64,000 bases of DNA. It comes from Nitrospinaceae bacterium. GTDB taxonomy: Bacteria; Nitrospinota; Nitrospinia; Nitrospinales; Nitrospinaceae. Every line of letters starts with the position of its first letter. Position 1 is the first letter of the stretch. The stretch covers positions 89,133-153,132 of the forward strand of contig JAJDBF010000029.1 in NCBI GenBank assembly GCA_029261535.1. Reading direction: 5' to 3'. This document shows positions 9,028 to 17,953 of the stretch, one piece after another. Below the pieces are notes generated by a model that worked only from the letters and a program-made list of their open reading frames with translations, did no database searches and had not been told where the DNA came from. The position numbers and the translations under genes were made by a program.

Positions 9028-9179
9028 TTGTTTTCCGCTGGATAAAAGTTATGGCTTGCTTCAACGGTCAGCCCTTCCGCTCTCTGCTCAGGAGTCGCAA
9101 CATGTTTAGGTCTGTTCGTTTTCCTGTCTCATGATAGAATGCTCTGCATAAAAGGTCAAAACTCCAAACACAATATGGC

Positions 9180-11018
9180 ATGAATGAAATTACGGTTCCC
9201 GCTGAGGGTCTTTTAGACAAATTATTGCCGTTTCCCAGAGAATGGTTGCATTCTGCGCCCGAAAAAGTGGAACAGGCTCTCAATGACCTTTCCATTGAGG
9301 ATCAGGCCCGGTGTTTTTTGATGTATTCAGGTCTGGAGCGGCAGAAGCTGCTCCTGTTGTCTCACAATGCCTTTGGTCTGGCGCAGATCCTGCCTGACGA
9401 AGAAATTTACCACACGGTCAAGGAAATCGGTCCGGTCGATGCGTATCCTCTGCTTTCCGTATTATCCCCCCCCCAAGTGCAGTTCTTTTTCGATATGGAA
9501 TGGTGGGGTGGCGACAAGTTTCTACCGGAGCGCGCCTGGCAATGGTTCGAGTGGATGGACCATGCCAATGACCAGCACATACTGGATTGGTTCGAGACCG
9601 AGGAATTTGAACAGAAAATCGTGTTCCTGCAGGCGTTCATCAAAGTGTACAAGCGTGATGATGCCACCGATCAATATGAAGGCGTAGGAGAGGCCCCGCC
9701 CTGGACCCCCGACGGGGTTTATGACCTGTTCTTTATAAATGACGATAGCTCGGGATTGTTCAAACGAATCTTTATCGAGCTTTATAACAGCAACGCCCAA
9801 TTGTTTCGCGCCCTGATGGAAGGCGTGCTCTGGTATCCCATCACACCCACCGTGGAAAAAGCCTATCAGTGGCGTTTGTCGCGCACGGCGGACCGGGGAC
9901 TGCCCGACTTTGAAGAAGCCTTCTCCGTTTACAGCAAACTCGATGTACTCAGCCTGAGTGAGAATCCGCCGGCACCGGAAGATTTTGAGCCGGAGGCTGG
10001 AAGGCAGACGCTGGCACCCACCTTTCCTCTATTTGAAGCTGATCCGGCATCGTTTCTCGGGCAGTGTCTTGCCCGCTTAAAAGATATCAAAAGGTTTGAT
10101 GCCCTCTGCTGGGAACTGGTGATGTTGGCCAACAAGGTGATCGTGGCGGACCAGCTGGACTTTGGCAGTTTGGAGGCCCGGCGTGACACGCTAAAAAAAG
10201 TTCTGGGCTATATCAATATCGGTCTTGAACTTGGTGCTGGGGGCGATCTGCAACTGGGAGAAAAAATTCTCAATCGAACCTGGATGCAGTCGCTTTTTCA
10301 GGTCGGTTACGCCGGGGTCATGCAACTCAAATGGGATGTGGAAACTTTGCTTCGTGACCACGGTCCGCTGGTCAAGCAAGTGCCGGGCCCGGTGGTGCAG
10401 GAGCACCTTGCCGCCATGATCGACCGGTTTCCGCGCATCGGGGTGCATCGTATGCCACAGGCTGTTCTTGAGGGTTTGGAGGGCGAGGAGGACGGGGATA
10501 TCGATACGCCGGAAATTCACTGGCGGCATCTGGAATCGATGGCTGATTTACAGCGACTGCGCTATTTACAAGGGCAGGTATTGTTCCGCGTGCGGTTTGT
10601 CAATATGGTGCTGGGACTTTCCATTCAGGATATCGAAGCGATGGCAGAGCGATCGCGTTTTCCAACGACCCTTCAAGAACTGGATGCAGTGTGTTTAACC
10701 GTGACCGCGCTGGCGCATTACGCCATGTTTGGTCAGGTGGCTTGCGAGTCCCTTTCCGAGGAGGCGGCAAGCTCTTTTCTTCAAGTGATATTTTTACCCA
10801 GTCCCGTGCCGGGGGATCCGCGGGCTCTCAATGAAGATATTCTGGAGCCATTCCGTGCCCGGCTCGAAGAAATGCCGCTGGCCTGGACCGATGCTGACCG
10901 AGAGGAGATGGACCGCTTGATGAAAGAGGTGGAGGAAACCTTATATCAGCAGTTTGGCGGATTAAACGCGACGCTCCCCATTGAATGGCATTTCACCCGC
11001 GGTCTGTGCATCATTTAA
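9180..11018 (+). CDS. DUF6178-like protein of unknown function
   Basis: The protein has 612 residues, acidic, without signal peptide or membrane segments. The section at about 60-130 (LPDEEIYHTVKEIGPVDAYP, then LLSVLSPPQVQFFFDMEWW) resembles the N-terminal pattern I remember for DUF6178 proteins of deltaproteobacteria. Helical, tryptophan-rich segments continue through the protein. No catalytic motif is visible. It is transcribed divergently from the histidine kinase and is followed by a rho-independent terminator, so it looks monocistronic. The start ATG lacks a clear SD; a second ATG four bases on is out of frame. The family assignment rests on memory of the motif and is moderately sure; the function is not known. 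Confidence 0.6.
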   Translation: MNEITVPAEGLLDKLLPFPREWLHSAPEKVEQALNDLSIEDQARCFLMYSGLERQKLLLLSHNAFGLAQILPDEEIYHTVKEIGPVDAYPLLSVLSPPQVQFFFDMEWWGGDKFLPERAWQWFEWMDHANDQHILDWFETEEFEQKIVFLQAFIKVYKRDDATDQYEGVGEAPPWTPDGVYDLFFINDDSSGLFKRIFIELYNSNAQLFRALMEGVLWYPITPTVEKAYQWRLSRTADRGLPDFEEAFSVYSKLDVLSLSENPPAPEDFEPEAGRQTLAPTFPLFEADPASFLGQCLARLKDIKRFDALCWELVMLANKVIVADQLDFGSLEARRDTLKKVLGYINIGLELGAGGDLQLGEKILNRTWMQSLFQVGYAGVMQLKWDVETLLRDHGPLVKQVPGPVVQEHLAAMIDRFPRIGVHRMPQAVLEGLEGEEDGDIDTPEIHWRHLESMADLQRLRYLQGQVLFRVRFVNMVLGLSIQDIEAMAERSRFPTTLQELDAVCLTVTALAHYAMFGQVACESLSEEAASSFLQVIFLPSPVPGDPRALNEDILEPFRARLEEMPLAWTDADREEMDRLMKEVEETLYQQFGGLNATLPIEWHFTRGLCII

Positions 11019-11026
11019 TTTTGCAC

Positions 11027-11053
11027 AAGGCCGGGCTCTTGCCGGTTTTTTTT
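11027..11053 (+). terminator. Rho-independent terminator after the DUF6178-like gene
   Basis: The stem AAGGCCGG / CCGGTTTT (with two G-U pairs), 7-nt loop GCTCTTG, runs into eight consecutive T. It begins 9 bp after the stop codon. Confidence 0.7.
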
Positions 11054-11157
11054 ATATGTTCAAATGTCTAAAAAGAGTGTAAGATTTCGTCCTCTTCTAA
11101 AGAACAGAGCCAATAAATATTAGGGCACCGAATTTTATTCAAACTGGAAATCAAGTC

Positions 11158-11346
11158 ATGAGCGAAACAGAAACCAACGAGGCGCAGGCCCCGCAAGAAG
11201 AGAAGAAGGAAACTGAAACTTCCGAAGATCCAGGTTTGCTGGAATCGGTTGGTTCCTTTCCGTGCTGGATGTTAAAAATCATTGACACGGTCACCCCTGA
11301 TATCCTGAGAACCAAAGAGCCTCCCAAAAAGAATTACCGCATCTGA
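11158..11346 (+). CDS. Small hypothetical protein
   Basis: The 62-residue protein has an N-terminal half that is acidic and disorder-prone (Glu, Thr, Gln), followed by a short amphipathic segment (LLESVGSFPCWMLKIIDTVT) and a basic end. I do not recognise it. It ends 14 bp before purH in the same direction, so it may be translated from the same mRNA. No SD better than GGAAAT is visible upstream of the ATG. It could be a real small protein or a leader ORF; the codon pattern and the clean start and stop give moderate support. Confidence 0.5.
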   Translation: MSETETNEAQAPQEEKKETETSEDPGLLESVGSFPCWMLKIIDTVTPDILRTKEPPKKNYRI

Positions 11347-11360
11347 GTTCCCCAACCAAA

Positions 11361-12911
11361 ATGAAAATCATTCAAAGAGCTTTAATCAGCGTTTCAGATA
11401 AAACCGGCATAGCGGATTTTGCCAAAGAACTGCATGCGCGTGGTGTCGAAATTTTGTCCACTGGCGGCACTGCGGAATTGCTCAAGCAGGAAGGCATTCC
11501 GGTCCGGCAGGTGTCCGACTATACGGGCTTTCCGGAGATGATGGACGGTCGTATCAAGACCCTGCACCCGAAAGTACACGGTGGCATACTGGGTCGGCGT
11601 GATGTCGAGGCTCACATGCAGTCCATGCAGACCCACGGCATCAAGCCCATCGACATGGTGGTCATCAATCTGTATCCGTTTGAAGCGACGATTGCCAAGC
11701 CCGGTTGTACCCTGGAAGATGCCATAGAAAATATCGACATCGGCGGTCCGGCGATGGTTCGTTCCTCCGCAAAAAATTACAACGATGTGACCATCGTCGT
11801 CGACCCTGCGGATTACGCCGTGGTATTGGAAGAGATGCAAGCGTCCGGCGGTGAGGTGAGCCTTGCCACTCGCAAGCGACTCAGCCGCAGTGCCTTTTCT
11901 GCAACGGCCAAATACGATGCCATGATTTTCGGGTATCTGACATCGCTTGAAGAGGACGCTCCGGCTTTTCCGGAACAGTGGAGTCAGAGCCTGTCAAAGG
12001 TTCAGGAACTGCGTTACGGAGAGAATCCGCATCAGACTGCGGCACTTTACCGTGAAGCCAATCCGGCACCCAACCGCATCGTCAATGCGCGTCAGTTGCA
12101 GGGCAAGGAGTTGTCGTTCAACAACTACATCGACATGAACGCCGCCTGGGAACTGGCCATCGAATTTTCTGAATCCTCGGCGGTTATCATCAAACACACC
12201 AACGCGTGCGGGGTGGCGGTCGGGCAGGATCAATTGTCAGCCTTTTTAAAAGCACGCGAAACCGATCCGGTGTCGGCCTTTGGTGGCGTGATGGCGTTCA
12301 ACCGAACCGTAACGGTACAAACGGTGGAAGAGCTCCTCAAAAATTTTGTGGAAGTGATCGTGGCACCAGGATACGAACCCGAGGCACTGGAGTTGCTGGC
12401 GAAAAAGAAAAATATTCGCGCCATGGAAATGCCCGACACCCGTGCCGGTGCTGGCGAACAGGACATCAAAAAAATTGGCGGCGGATTGCTGATTCAGTCT
12501 GCTGACCGGTTAATTCTGGATCCTGACAAGTTAAAAGTGGTGACGGAGATACAACCGGATGAAGCGATGCTTGCCACCTTGAAGTTTGCCTGGATTGTGG
12601 CGAAGCATGTGAAGTCCAATGCCATTGTGTATGCGCGCGATCAGGAAACGGTTGGAGTCGGTGCAGGGCAAATGAGCCGGGTGGATTCGGCGCGTCTCGC
12701 CGTCGAAAAAGCCAATAAGGAAGTCAAAGGATGCGTCATGGCCTCGGACGCATTTTTCCCGTTCAGGGATTCCATCGACACCGCCGCAGAATCGGGTATT
12801 ACCGCCATTATCCAGCCGGGGGGTTCTATCCGCGATCAGGAAGTCATCGACGCGGCCAATGAACACGGCATCGCGATGGTCTTCACCGGCATCCGCCACT
12901 TTAAGCATTAA
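11361..12911 (+). CDS. purH: Bifunctional AICAR formyltransferase / IMP cyclohydrolase
   Basis: At 516 residues this is full length. The N-terminal IMP cyclohydrolase part (1 to about 195) has [28 protein letters not shown] and NLYPFE; the C-terminal AICAR transformylase part has [34 protein letters not shown] and the closing FTGIRHFKH. It catalyses the last two steps of IMP synthesis, using 10-formyl-tetrahydrofolate. The other de novo genes in this window are purSQLF some 15 kb away, so the pathway is dispersed in this genome. A perfect 9-bp inverted repeat overlaps the stop codon and may stabilise the mRNA end. Confidence 0.97.
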   Translation: MKIIQRALISVSDKTGIADFAKELHARGVEILSTGGTAELLKQEGIPVRQVSDYTGFPEMMDGRIKTLHPKVHGGILGRRDVEAHMQSMQTHGIKPIDMVVINLYPFEATIAKPGCTLEDAIENIDIGGPAMVRSSAKNYNDVTIVVDPADYAVVLEEMQASGGEVSLATRKRLSRSAFSATAKYDAMIFGYLTSLEEDAPAFPEQWSQSLSKVQELRYGENPHQTAALYREANPAPNRIVNARQLQGKELSFNNYIDMNAAWELAIEFSESSAVIIKHTNACGVAVGQDQLSAFLKARETDPVSAFGGVMAFNRTVTVQTVEELLKNFVEVIVAPGYEPEALELLAKKKNIRAMEMPDTRAGAGEQDIKKIGGGLLIQSADRLILDPDKLKVVTEIQPDEAMLATLKFAWIVAKHVKSNAIVYARDQETVGVGAGQMSRVDSARLAVEKANKEVKGCVMASDAFFPFRDSIDTAAESGITAIIQPGGSIRDQEVIDAANEHGIAMVFTGIRHFKH

Positions 12912-12932
12912 GAACGGCGAGTAGCCGTTCTT
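12910..12932. repeat. REP-like hairpin at the purH stop codon
   Basis: AAGAACGGC (12910-12918), loop GAGTA, GCCGTTCTT (12924-12932): a perfect 9-bp stem that starts inside the TAA stop of purH. It belongs to the dispersed AAGAACGC-N5-GCGTTCTT family, with a compensated extra G-C change. A half copy (AACGCGAATAGTGCTCTTGA) follows at about 12938. Confidence 0.8.
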
Positions 12933-13015
12933 GAACAAACGCGAATAGTGCTCTTGACCTTGCGGGCGGCGGACGGACCTTACGCACGACTAGCGTAAAA
13001 CAGAAAAATCCCGCA

Positions 13016-13168
13016 TGTCATTCTGACAAACCCGAAGGGTGAGGAAGAATCTCGCCTTTACTTTTTGGGATTATACAATATTCCCCCTTCCCCTCGACAG
13101 GCTCAGGGCAGGCTCTGCACGGAGCACCCGCTGGTCAAACCTGTTCAAGAACACTACTCGCGTTCTGG
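13016..13168. repeat. Mosaic of MITE-like end, CTTCGACAGG-type module and REP-like hairpin
   Basis: Within the spacer between purH and the receiver gene, 13016-13085 starts TGTCATTCTGA and continues with GGAAGAATCTCGCCTTTAC, the left end of the MITE-like family. Next, 13091-13115 is the CGACAGGCTCAGGGCAGGCTC module. Then 13146-13168 is an imperfect REP-like hairpin (AAGAACAC...CGCGTTCT). A rightward reading frame runs through this into the next gene, but this part is repeat DNA, not conserved coding sequence. Confidence 0.75.
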
Positions 13169-13272
13169 AATTATCAGCATTTTTATGTGATTTCCCTTAC
13201 GACTCGCCCCGTTTTTTCCGTTATGATATTAAGTGTAGACTCGGAAAAGTAGTTTTGGGAGGAGTTTGTGAT

Positions 13273-13716
13273 ATGCCCAGTCATCTGAAAGATTTTATTG
13301 TGGTGGAAGAAGATGACGGTCATTTCGATTCCTTTAGAACGGCGTTTGATTCTCTCGAAATTGAGAGTCGGTCCACCCGGGTGCAAAACCCCGCCGAGCT
13401 GTTGGTGCTTCTCGATCAACCCGACCATTCCGGTTTCTCCCTGTTCAACCCGCGCCTGATTTTTCTTGGCATGCCGCGTGACTCGAAACCCATGTGGGGT
13501 TTTCTTGAAATGCGAAAGCTACGGATTGATCTGAAAAGAATTCCGCTGGTGGTCATTGCCAATACGGAAATCGAGTCTGTAGAAGCACAAAAGCTTTATG
13601 ATTACGGAGTCAATTCACTTGTTTTGAGGCCAAAGAGCCAGGCGGATTATGACCGATTGATAGTGACGATGGGTCAATACTGGTTCGGGGTGGTGATGCT
13701 TCCTTCTGTTGAGTAG
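13273..13716 (+). CDS. Receiver-domain protein lacking the phosphorylation site (pseudo-receiver)
   Basis: The ATG at 13273 is chosen over earlier in-frame starts because GGAGGAGTTTG lies just upstream and the earlier part is repeat DNA. The 147-residue protein has the receiver layout: acidic residues at the first loop (VVEEDDG, 11-16), a third strand RLIFLGMPRD where G66 stands in the place of the phosphorylated Asp, a VVIANTE segment and LRPKSQADY, in which Arg replaces the usual Lys of the K-P pair. It resembles the cyanobacterial-type Rcp receivers with long loops. Without Asp and Lys it is probably not phosphorylated and may work as a protein-protein module. No kinase gene is adjacent. 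Confidence 0.75.
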   Translation: MPSHLKDFIVVEEDDGHFDSFRTAFDSLEIESRSTRVQNPAELLVLLDQPDHSGFSLFNPRLIFLGMPRDSKPMWGFLEMRKLRIDLKRIPLVVIANTEIESVEAQKLYDYGVNSLVLRPKSQADYDRLIVTMGQYWFGVVMLPSVE

Positions 13717-13779
13717 GCAGCGTGTAATTTTGATGCGGGTACCTTGTCCGAAGGGATGGACGAGGTTTTGGAAAAGGCA

Positions 13780-14565
13780 ATGAAACTTCCCAAAAATTTA
13801 AAAAAATATATAGAGTGGTCCTTTTACGCGACCCTGTTTTTTCTTGTGATTTCTGCGGGGGCCGGGGCCTATTACTGGACAACCTTTCAGTCCATGTTGA
13901 CCGCGCTTGAAGCCAAGGACCCGGATCGATATCAGGAGATGGTCATCGCGTCCAAAGAGGTGGAGTTTCCGAAAGCGTGGGAACTTTTTAAAAAAATCGA
14001 TGCGATGACTGATGTAGAGGTGGTTCTGCTTCGCCATGAAAAATGGAAAAAAAAGTGGGCCGACGATCCTGAGTTCAGAGACTCCCAACTCGAAGCACGA
14101 TCCGATAGAAATGATGCCTTGAAGGCCGACCGGCTGGACGAATACGAAAGGAAAAGTGAACGATTGATCGCCCTCCGGGTTAGCGACACGGTCAGCAGAA
14201 AAGAAGCCTGGCAAAAAAAATCCCCCTGGCAAAGAAGCGTTTTACTGAAAGAAAGTTGTCTGTATTTCCGGGAGCTGGAGCAGAGGCATTCTGTGGAGAG
14301 GCGACGCATGGATCGCCCGGCGCGGCAAGAAAGTTTTTTAACCGAACAACGCGCCACCGGCCTCACTGCGTCTGAGGAATGCGATCAATGGATTGTCCTT
14401 GGGCATTCTGAAAAAGAAGTGGCGCGTTCGCTCCACAATCTCCGGGGGTCCATGAACTATTATTTTTTTAAACGGATGAGTGACGCGCTTGGGTTGCCCG
14501 ACAAGGCCCAGCACAGCCTCGAGAATCGTCTCGCCAAAATGACCCACGACTACGAATCTTATTGA
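13780..14565 (+). CDS. Hypothetical inner-membrane-anchored protein
   Basis: The ATG at 13780 has GGAAAAGG in SD position. A TTG at 13744 and an ATG at 13756 are in frame but have poorer ribosome sites. One transmembrane helix near residues 13-34 (FYATLFFLVISAGAGAYYW) follows a basic start, and the remaining roughly 225 residues are strongly charged, Arg/Lys/Glu-rich and largely helical, probably periplasmic. I do not recognise a family. It follows the pseudo-receiver gene by about 60 bp in the same direction, so the two may be co-transcribed. Confidence 0.65.
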   Translation: MKLPKNLKKYIEWSFYATLFFLVISAGAGAYYWTTFQSMLTALEAKDPDRYQEMVIASKEVEFPKAWELFKKIDAMTDVEVVLLRHEKWKKKWADDPEFRDSQLEARSDRNDALKADRLDEYERKSERLIALRVSDTVSRKEAWQKKSPWQRSVLLKESCLYFRELEQRHSVERRRMDRPARQESFLTEQRATGLTASEECDQWIVLGHSEKEVARSLHNLRGSMNYYFFKRMSDALGLPDKAQHSLENRLAKMTHDYESY

Positions 14566-14580
14566 TGCGCCAGTTGATTT

Positions 14581-14690
14581 AATGGGGCTTCAATTTATTA
14601 GACAATTTCTATTCCGGCAACTCGCAGACCCTCTAAAACCAGGTTTGCTGTTTGTTGGCCCCTTCGACAGGCTCAGGGCAGGCTCCGCGC
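14581..14690 (+). repeat. Dispersed ~78-bp repeat copy B plus CTTCGACAGG-type module
   Basis: 14581-14660 aligns with 1214-1290 (shared AATGGGG start and ATTCCGGCAACTCGCAGACC block). It is followed immediately by CCTTCGACAGGCTCAGGGCAGGCTC (14661-14685), a module seen also at 13091, 52611, 54031 and 55911. The region lies between convergent genes. Confidence 0.65.
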
Positions 14691-14728
14691 CAGCACCTCG
14701 TGGCTATTTGAAAATTTTAGAGATGTCT

Positions 14729-15184
14729 TTAATTATTCAAATGAACCGATTTTGCTTCTTTAGCATTGGGCGGGTGAATGGCGGTGAGGAGTTGTTTGAT
14801 CTCGTTGTTGGATTTGATCTCGGGCGGTTCGACCGGTTCCCCTTCTGCCAGCCGCACCAGTTTTCTTAAAGGGCGCACCACCAGATTGTAAGTATAAATT
14901 CCACCGATCACGGCAAACGCACTTCCCATCACTGCTATCCAGAGGATTTCTGACTCCAGCCGACCAATGGCGGTGGTGAGCCGTTTCTGGACGAAGGCGA
15001 ACTCTTCCCCGGTCAATCCCGGAGGCATCTTCTGTAGTAGAGTATTCACCTGCTCCAGTTGGATGGTCAGGAAAAACGCGAAATAGCCGAGGATCGAGAT
15101 CACCAGAATCCAGCCCCACATCAGGGTGTTGATGATGCTCTTGCGTTCGCCCGGCAACTCTTCGCGAAAGATTCCAGTTTTCAC
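14729..15184 (-). CDS. HAMP-domain membrane protein without a signalling module
   Basis: The 151-residue protein has two transmembrane helices (about 22-44 and 81-103) around a short periplasmic helical loop, followed by a HAMP-like segment: VVRPLRKLVRLAEGEPVEPP, then NNEIKQL. After it only a short tail follows; there is no kinase, methyl-accepting or cyclase domain. The GTG start lies directly after the TAA of the M48 protease gene (TAAGTG), so translation is coupled to the protease. It may transmit a membrane signal to, or regulate, the protease. This pairing is inferred from the gene arrangement only. Confidence 0.7.
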   Translation of the reverse strand: MKTGIFREELPGERKSIINTLMWGWILVISILGYFAFFLTIQLEQVNTLLQKMPPGLTGEEFAFVQKRLTTAIGRLESEILWIAVMGSAFAVIGGIYTYNLVVRPLRKLVRLAEGEPVEPPEIKSNNEIKQLLTAIHPPNAKEAKSVHLNN

Positions 15185-16168
15185 TTACAGATTGCCTTTG
15201 GTCTCTGCCAGATAGCGTTGGGACAGAACAGGTGCCAGCGACGCACTGCGGTAGCGTTTTGCCTGGGCGTTCAATTTGCCGTAACGGGCGCGTGGGGTCG
15301 GGTGGGTGCTGAGTAAAACAGAACGCGATTTCTGCGTCTTGCCAAGCACTTTCATAAAGTCCCGCAACCCACCGGCGTTGTAGCCGACGCGATAGGCGTA
15401 ATCCATTCCAAACTTGTCCGCTTCAAATTCCAGATTCTGATCCAGCCCCTTGGTGAACAGGGTGGTCGACATTTCCTTGACGATGTTGTTCAACACGCCA
15501 GGGTCCGAATCGAGGATAGACGTAGTCAATTGGCTGAACCCGGACAAGGTTTTACTCCGTTCAATAGTTTTGAGGGCGTGACGTTTGGCGACATGAGCTA
15601 TTTCGTGACCGAGGATACCGGCCAGTTCCGCTTCATTGCGTACCAGTTTCAGCAGTCCGGAGCTGACAAAAATATATCCGCCCGGCGTGGCAAAAGCGTT
15701 GGGGGCACTGGAGTTGAGGATCGCGAAATGATACGGGATGTCGGCCCGGTCAGAGACACCGGCAACGGTAAGGCCGACCAGCGCGATGTAGCGTTGCAGT
15801 TTATCGTTTTTATATTGTCCGCCAAAATTCTTGAATACTTCGAGGGCCAGAGATCCGCCGATGGCGCGTTCTTCTTCCCAACCGATGGGTTGCATGGATT
15901 GCACAACAGCGGTGGCACCGCGTAAAATGCCAGAGGTTTTCTTGTCAATGGCACCAGTGCCTTCCAGAATACCGATCAAACCTCCGCCGCCCTTGGGTTT
16001 TGCGGCAGGTGCCGCTTTGGCTTTGGGTTTAGGCGCGGGAGCCGCCTTTTTTTGGGGTGGCGGTTTGAGGGTTTCATTCAGGATGTCACCAAAATTAATG
16101 GACCAGGAAGCGGTGACGAGACCGAGGGTGATTCCAAGGGCCATGAGTGCGATCAATAATTTTTTCAC
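15185..16168 (-). CDS. M48 family zinc metalloprotease, exported
   Basis: The 327-residue protein has an N-terminal signal sequence (1 to about 23), an Ala/Pro/Lys-rich linker (about 35-62) and a peptidase M48 domain. The zinc motif is HEIAH (188-192) in LAGILGHEIAHVAKRH, with the third ligand Glu in NLEFEADKFG, and STHPTPRARY near the end matches family members. Related periplasmic enzymes (BepA/YfgC, LoiP) take part in outer-membrane protein quality control. The long linker is unusual. It is the middle gene of a minus-strand group: SH3b protein, M48 protease, HAMP protein. Confidence 0.88.
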   Translation of the reverse strand: MKKLLIALMALGITLGLVTASWSINFGDILNETLKPPPQKKAAPAPKPKAKAAPAAKPKGGGGLIGILEGTGAIDKKTSGILRGATAVVQSMQPIGWEEERAIGGSLALEVFKNFGGQYKNDKLQRYIALVGLTVAGVSDRADIPYHFAILNSSAPNAFATPGGYIFVSSGLLKLVRNEAELAGILGHEIAHVAKRHALKTIERSKTLSGFSQLTTSILDSDPGVLNNIVKEMSTTLFTKGLDQNLEFEADKFGMDYAYRVGYNAGGLRDFMKVLGKTQKSRSVLLSTHPTPRARYGKLNAQAKRYRSASLAPVLSQRYLAETKGNL

Positions 16169-16224
16169 GAATACCTCCGCGTATTAAAAAAACCGACAGT
16201 CATCGGCTTTTCAGGATCATCGGT

Positions 16225-16752
16225 TTATTTTGCGTAGGGTCCAATGCCGCCTTGCTCCTGGAAGGCATCGATCTGAGAGCTTGAGAAAGATAGCGATTCC
16301 ATTTTTTTGACCGCAGAAATATCAGCGGCAGAAATACCGTGCCCTCTGGCATAATTTTCCGAAATAGGACTGAGACCCCGGATGCTGGAACCGGAAGACG
16401 ATTCGGCGGCGGCCATTTTCTGATTGCCGGAAAGCAGGTCGAGTCCACCACCACCGCCACCACCTGAAGGAGCCTTGGAAGTCAGTTTGAATTTAAAGAT
16501 GTAGCCCTTTTTTCCGCCAACTGAAACTTTAATAAAGCGTCCCTCTTTGGCGATCACTTTGACCGCTTGTCCGGCACTTAGATAACCCAGGCTTTTGGAA
16601 CGGGCCGAGGGTTCCGCTGTCATTTTGGTTTTGGCTGATTTGACGTACATGGTTTCTGCCAGAGCCGGAATCACCCACAGCCCCACAATCAATGCCGCAA
16701 TAGTGACGATTTTGAGGAAAAATTCAATCATTTGAAATTTTCTTTGGCGCAT
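16225..16752 (-). CDS. Exported SH3b-domain protein
   Basis: The start at 16752 (ATG, AGGA about 7 bases upstream) is preferred over an in-frame TTG 15 bases earlier. The 175-residue protein has a signal peptide (about 8-33, ending ALAE), a bacterial SH3 domain (about 34-95: YVKSAKTKMTAEPSARSKSL, then GYLSAGQAVKVI and KKGYIFKFKL), a poly-glycine hinge and a tail without known domain. SH3b domains bind cell-wall peptides. It precedes the M48 protease gene by 56 bp, so a common transcript is likely. The tail motif PISENYARGHGISAADISA is similar in style to M48-linked lipoproteins, but I cannot name it. Confidence 0.75.
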   Translation of the reverse strand: MRQRKFQMIEFFLKIVTIAALIVGLWVIPALAETMYVKSAKTKMTAEPSARSKSLGYLSAGQAVKVIAKEGRFIKVSVGGKKGYIFKFKLTSKAPSGGGGGGGLDLLSGNQKMAAAESSSGSSIRGLSPISENYARGHGISAADISAVKKMESLSFSSSQIDAFQEQGGIGPYAK

Positions 16753-16996
16753 CTTTATTTCCTGCAAAGAGGTTAGAAAATTATTTAACTTTTGAGTCTT
16801 TCAAAAAGCACTTTTGCAAAGCTCTATTTAACAGGGGGGACGCGAATGAGCGGCGCAGAAAATTGTAAATTATGAGAAGTCCCCGAATAAAGTCTCCTTA
16901 ACAAGCTACCCCTAAATGGAGAGGCAGGTCAACCGCTTTTTAGGTGTGATGAACGCAGAGAAAAATATCCGACATAAATCCTTGAACCAGGCTAGC

Positions 16997-17953
16997 TTAC
17001 CTGCTTGATTGTCGACCGAGGGCACGGCGCAGTCGGCCCCAGTTAAACGCAGAACCCGGATCGTATTTGCAGGTGATGCCTTCGGTTGTTCCGGCCTGAA
17101 CGTGGGCGTGACCGAGTACGCCCTCGAATTGGGCAAAGTTTTTTAAGCGGTCGAGTGGGGTGCGACCGGATTCGGGATCGACTGGCACCTTGAGCTGGAC
17201 TCTTGGCAAAAGTCTGTTGATGCCCCTGCACAATCGGATCAGCGTCTGGTATTGCGCTTCCGTGTAGTCCCACATCCTCACTTGGCGACCGTTGATGCGT
17301 CGGCTGAAATAACCGCGCTCACCAAAAGCCCGCGCCACCACCGGCTGATAACTTTTCTGCAAGAGTTGACTCCTGCGCGAGGCCGGCAAACGAAGCTTCC
17401 ATCCTTTTTTACCGAGGACATAAGCATCCTGTTTCAAGTGATACAGGCTGGACTCGGCACTGAGTGCCTGCCACGAAAGATTGGCCATCTCGACGTGGAC
17501 GGCGCGTTCGTTACCGAGCTTGTCGTCTGCCGGAGCGGTGTTGGTTTTCCAGTAGAGGTCGCAGGTCTGGTAGAGGGTGCCGTCAAGGTCCAGATAAAAA
17601 TGACTGCCCTTGAAAGAACTGTTTTGCAAAACTTCGTGGCAATGACGCGAGGTGTAGCAGACATCGTAGTGCAGGATGAACTGGTAAACGGTTTGCTTTA
17701 ATTCTTCGTAAGCGGCTGTGGGGTTGCTGATTTTATAGTGGGACGGGGCACATGTCGGTGCCTCGTTCAGTTCCTTTTTATGGTGGTTGAGTGATTCCCG
17801 ACCACGGCGGTTGGGGCAGACAAGCCCTCCCGCTTGATCCCAGCGGAGCACCGGGGTTTCGATATCGGTTTCAAAACCGCAGGCGACGATAGTGGTGTTC
17901 AAAGGAGCGGTGTCCGGTTTGTTCCGGTTTGGCTCAGCCGCCTTTTTGGTCAT
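16997..17953 (-). CDS. N-acetylmuramoyl-L-alanine amidase (amidase_2 family)
   Basis: The 318-residue protein has a T7-lysozyme/AmpD-type amidase core: FILHYDVCYTSRHC with the first zinc His, DLDGTLYQTCDL, and GHAHV...KYDPGSAFNW, matching the canonical HxxxxxxxxxDPG end. No signal peptide is visible, so it may act in the cytoplasm on recycled muropeptides or be exported otherwise. The first 60 residues are family-atypical. Its start overlaps the 3' end of nadK by 20 bp. Third-ligand identity is unclear: the position before DPG is Tyr rather than Cys/Thr. The fold call is good and the activity likely but unproven. Confidence 0.75.
   Translation of the reverse strand: MTKKAAEPNRNKPDTAPLNTTIVACGFETDIETPVLRWDQAGGLVCPNRRGRESLNHHKKELNEAPTCAPSHYKISNPTAAYEELKQTVYQFILHYDVCYTSRHCHEVLQNSSFKGSHFYLDLDGTLYQTCDLYWKTNTAPADDKLGNERAVHVEMANLSWQALSAESSLYHLKQDAYVLGKKGWKLRLPASRRSQLLQKSYQPVVARAFGERGYFSRRINGRQVRMWDYTEAQYQTLIRLCRGINRLLPRVQLKVPVDPESGRTPLDRLKNFAQFEGVLGHAHVQAGTTEGITCKYDPGSAFNWGRLRRALGRQSSR

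Noticed and set aside
13039..13272. N-terminal extension of the pseudo-receiver gene
   Set aside because: The stretch is repeat mosaic and a good SD stands before the ATG at 13273.
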